A stretch of DNA of 64,000 bases from Prolixibacteraceae bacterium (GTDB taxonomy: Bacteria > Bacteroidota > Bacteroidia > Bacteroidales > Prolixibacteraceae), in NCBI GenBank assembly GCA_028282705.1, contig JANQHI010000079.1, forward strand, positions 62,001 to 126,000. Reading direction: 5' to 3'. Shown here one piece after another: positions 63,347-64,000 of the stretch. How positions within the stretch are numbered: position 1 is the first letter of the stretch; every line of letters begins with the position of its first letter. The translations under genes were made by a program, and so were the position numbers. The notes under the pieces were generated by a model. The model was not told the DNA's origin. It saw nothing but the letters and a program-made list of their open reading frames with translations, and searched no databases.

Positions 63347-64000
63347 CTATAAAGATGACCTGAGGATCAATGCTGCAGGATTCCTTAATTTCTGTTTTTC
63401 TTTTGAAAGTACAAACTCTGCCAATGTCACCCCCATCTTTTTAAAATCTGTGGATATAATAGTTATCCCACCTTCAACAACTTCTTTGAGCATTGTATCA
63501 TTCAGTGAAATAATGCCAATATTTTTCCCTAATTGCAAGTTCTTTTCATTGGCAATTTTTACCAGCTGCACCAGGTCCCTGTCAGATATGACAATATATA
63601 CCACCCCTTTTTCAACTTCTATACTTTGCAAGGTTTTAGTAATGGTGTAAGCAAAATTATTTTCTACACAAAAACGTTTGAAACCAACTTCTCTTTCTTC
63701 TGGTTCTTTGCCTCCAGGGTTAACAAGTACCACCTTATTATAATTCTTTATTTTCTTAATCCCTTCACTAAGGGCATCATAAAGGTCATTCTCAAAATCC
63801 TGGTAAATAACAGGATATTCCTGCAGATCTGCCTTCAACCTATCCAATATATATACCCTCTCCTTTGGCAGTTTGTTTACCAGATGGCTTGTATTATCAA
63901 AAGTGGCAGGCATTACCACATATGAAGTGTAATTGCCTATGCTGTCAAGGATCAGGTTTTTGAACACATTGTAATTAAAGTGGTGGAAAAATATATCAAC
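63347..64000 (-). CDS. GntR-type regulator with sugar-binding C-terminal domain, 5' part missing
   Basis: The frame is open through base 64000, so the gene starts outside the window and only ~217 residues of the effector domain are seen. Reading upstream of 63967 gives VDIFFHHFNYN, a hallmark of the Bacteroidetes GntR family with a periplasmic-binding-protein-like effector domain. SIGNYTSYVVMP, KERVYILDRL and an IISLNDT-LK segment continue the fold. The DNA-binding wing should lie beyond the right edge. Its position next to galT and the operator suggests galactose- or related sugar-responsive control. Confidence 0.85.
   Translation of the reverse strand, partial: VDIFFHHFNYNVFKNLILDSIGNYTSYVVMPATFDNTSHLVNKLPKERVYILDRLKADLQEYPVIYQDFENDLYDALSEGIKKIKNYNKVVLVNPGGKEPEEREVGFKRFCVENNFAYTITKTLQSIEVEKGVVYIVISDRDLVQLVKIANEKNLQLGKNIGIISLNDTMLKEVVEGGITIISTDFKKMGVTLAEFVLSKEKQKLRNPAALILRSSL

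Overview
The window is a chromosomal segment of a Bacteroidota bacterium. The evidence is a SusC/SusD pair with its own ECF sigma and FecR genes, a type IX secretion (T9SS) C-terminal sorting tail, a DUF5916 outer-membrane-type protein, CarboxypepD_reg-like TonB receptors, a BatA-type VWA protein, a Bacteroidetes-type GntR sugar regulator, A+T-rich DNA and TAnnTTTG-like promoter boxes. Order or genus cannot be fixed from the sequence. No tRNA, rRNA, CRISPR array, insertion sequence or prophage is visible.

Layout. (1) 1-2182: TCA-cycle genes, the 3' part of icd and a mitochondrial-type citrate synthase. (2) 2447-9102: DUF5916 protein, YkgJ-type cysteine-cluster protein, secreted GH2 glycosidase and periplasmic DsrE-like protein. 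(3) 9110-17025 (minus): a five-gene signalling operon made of a 1430-aa hybrid kinase, a stand-alone B12-binding protein carrying the W-x9-EH photoreceptor motif, an unrecognised helical protein, a histidine kinase and a receiver-kinase. (4) 17324-23941: glycosylasparaginase, an SDR protein, a doubtful small frame, and odhB/odhA. (5) 24208-28301: a frameshifted Rieske gene, a phosphoesterase, iorB/iorA and yjbQ. (6) 28521-35968: TonB receptor, PhzF protein, a MerR-B12 (CarH/LitR-like) regulator, isoaspartyl peptidase and a BatA-type membrane protein. (7) 36559-43340: ornithine aminotransferase, LysM/PBP1 protein, a repeat-rich gap, a frameshifted A+T-rich nuclease-like gene, a DUF4332 protein, an HD phosphohydrolase and a LysE exporter. 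(8) 43344-58232 (minus): an ECF sigma/FecR-controlled SusCD locus carrying two paralogous HExxH proteins, two lipoproteins with a shared C-terminal domain and a large T9SS BNR-repeat protein, but no recognisable CAZyme. (9) 58418-64000 (minus): phosphoesterase, then a galactose operon (FHS-family permease, galK, galT) behind a GntR-type regulator that runs off the window.

How the genes work together. icd, gltA and odhAB supply TCA-cycle steps; the IDH cofactor-site residues look NAD+-type. IorAB suggests 2-oxoacid:ferredoxin chemistry from amino acids. Two separate proteins carry the CarH-like photosensory B12 signature, one as a DNA-binding regulator and one embedded in a kinase operon, so the organism may read light or cobalamin status by two routes. 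The SusCD locus looks built for a protein, peptide or glycoprotein substrate, with surface signalling through the STN domain of SusC, FecR and the sigma factor. Two genes (Rieske, nuclease-like) are each broken by one base in an A homopolymer, so either sequencing error or real slippage must be considered.
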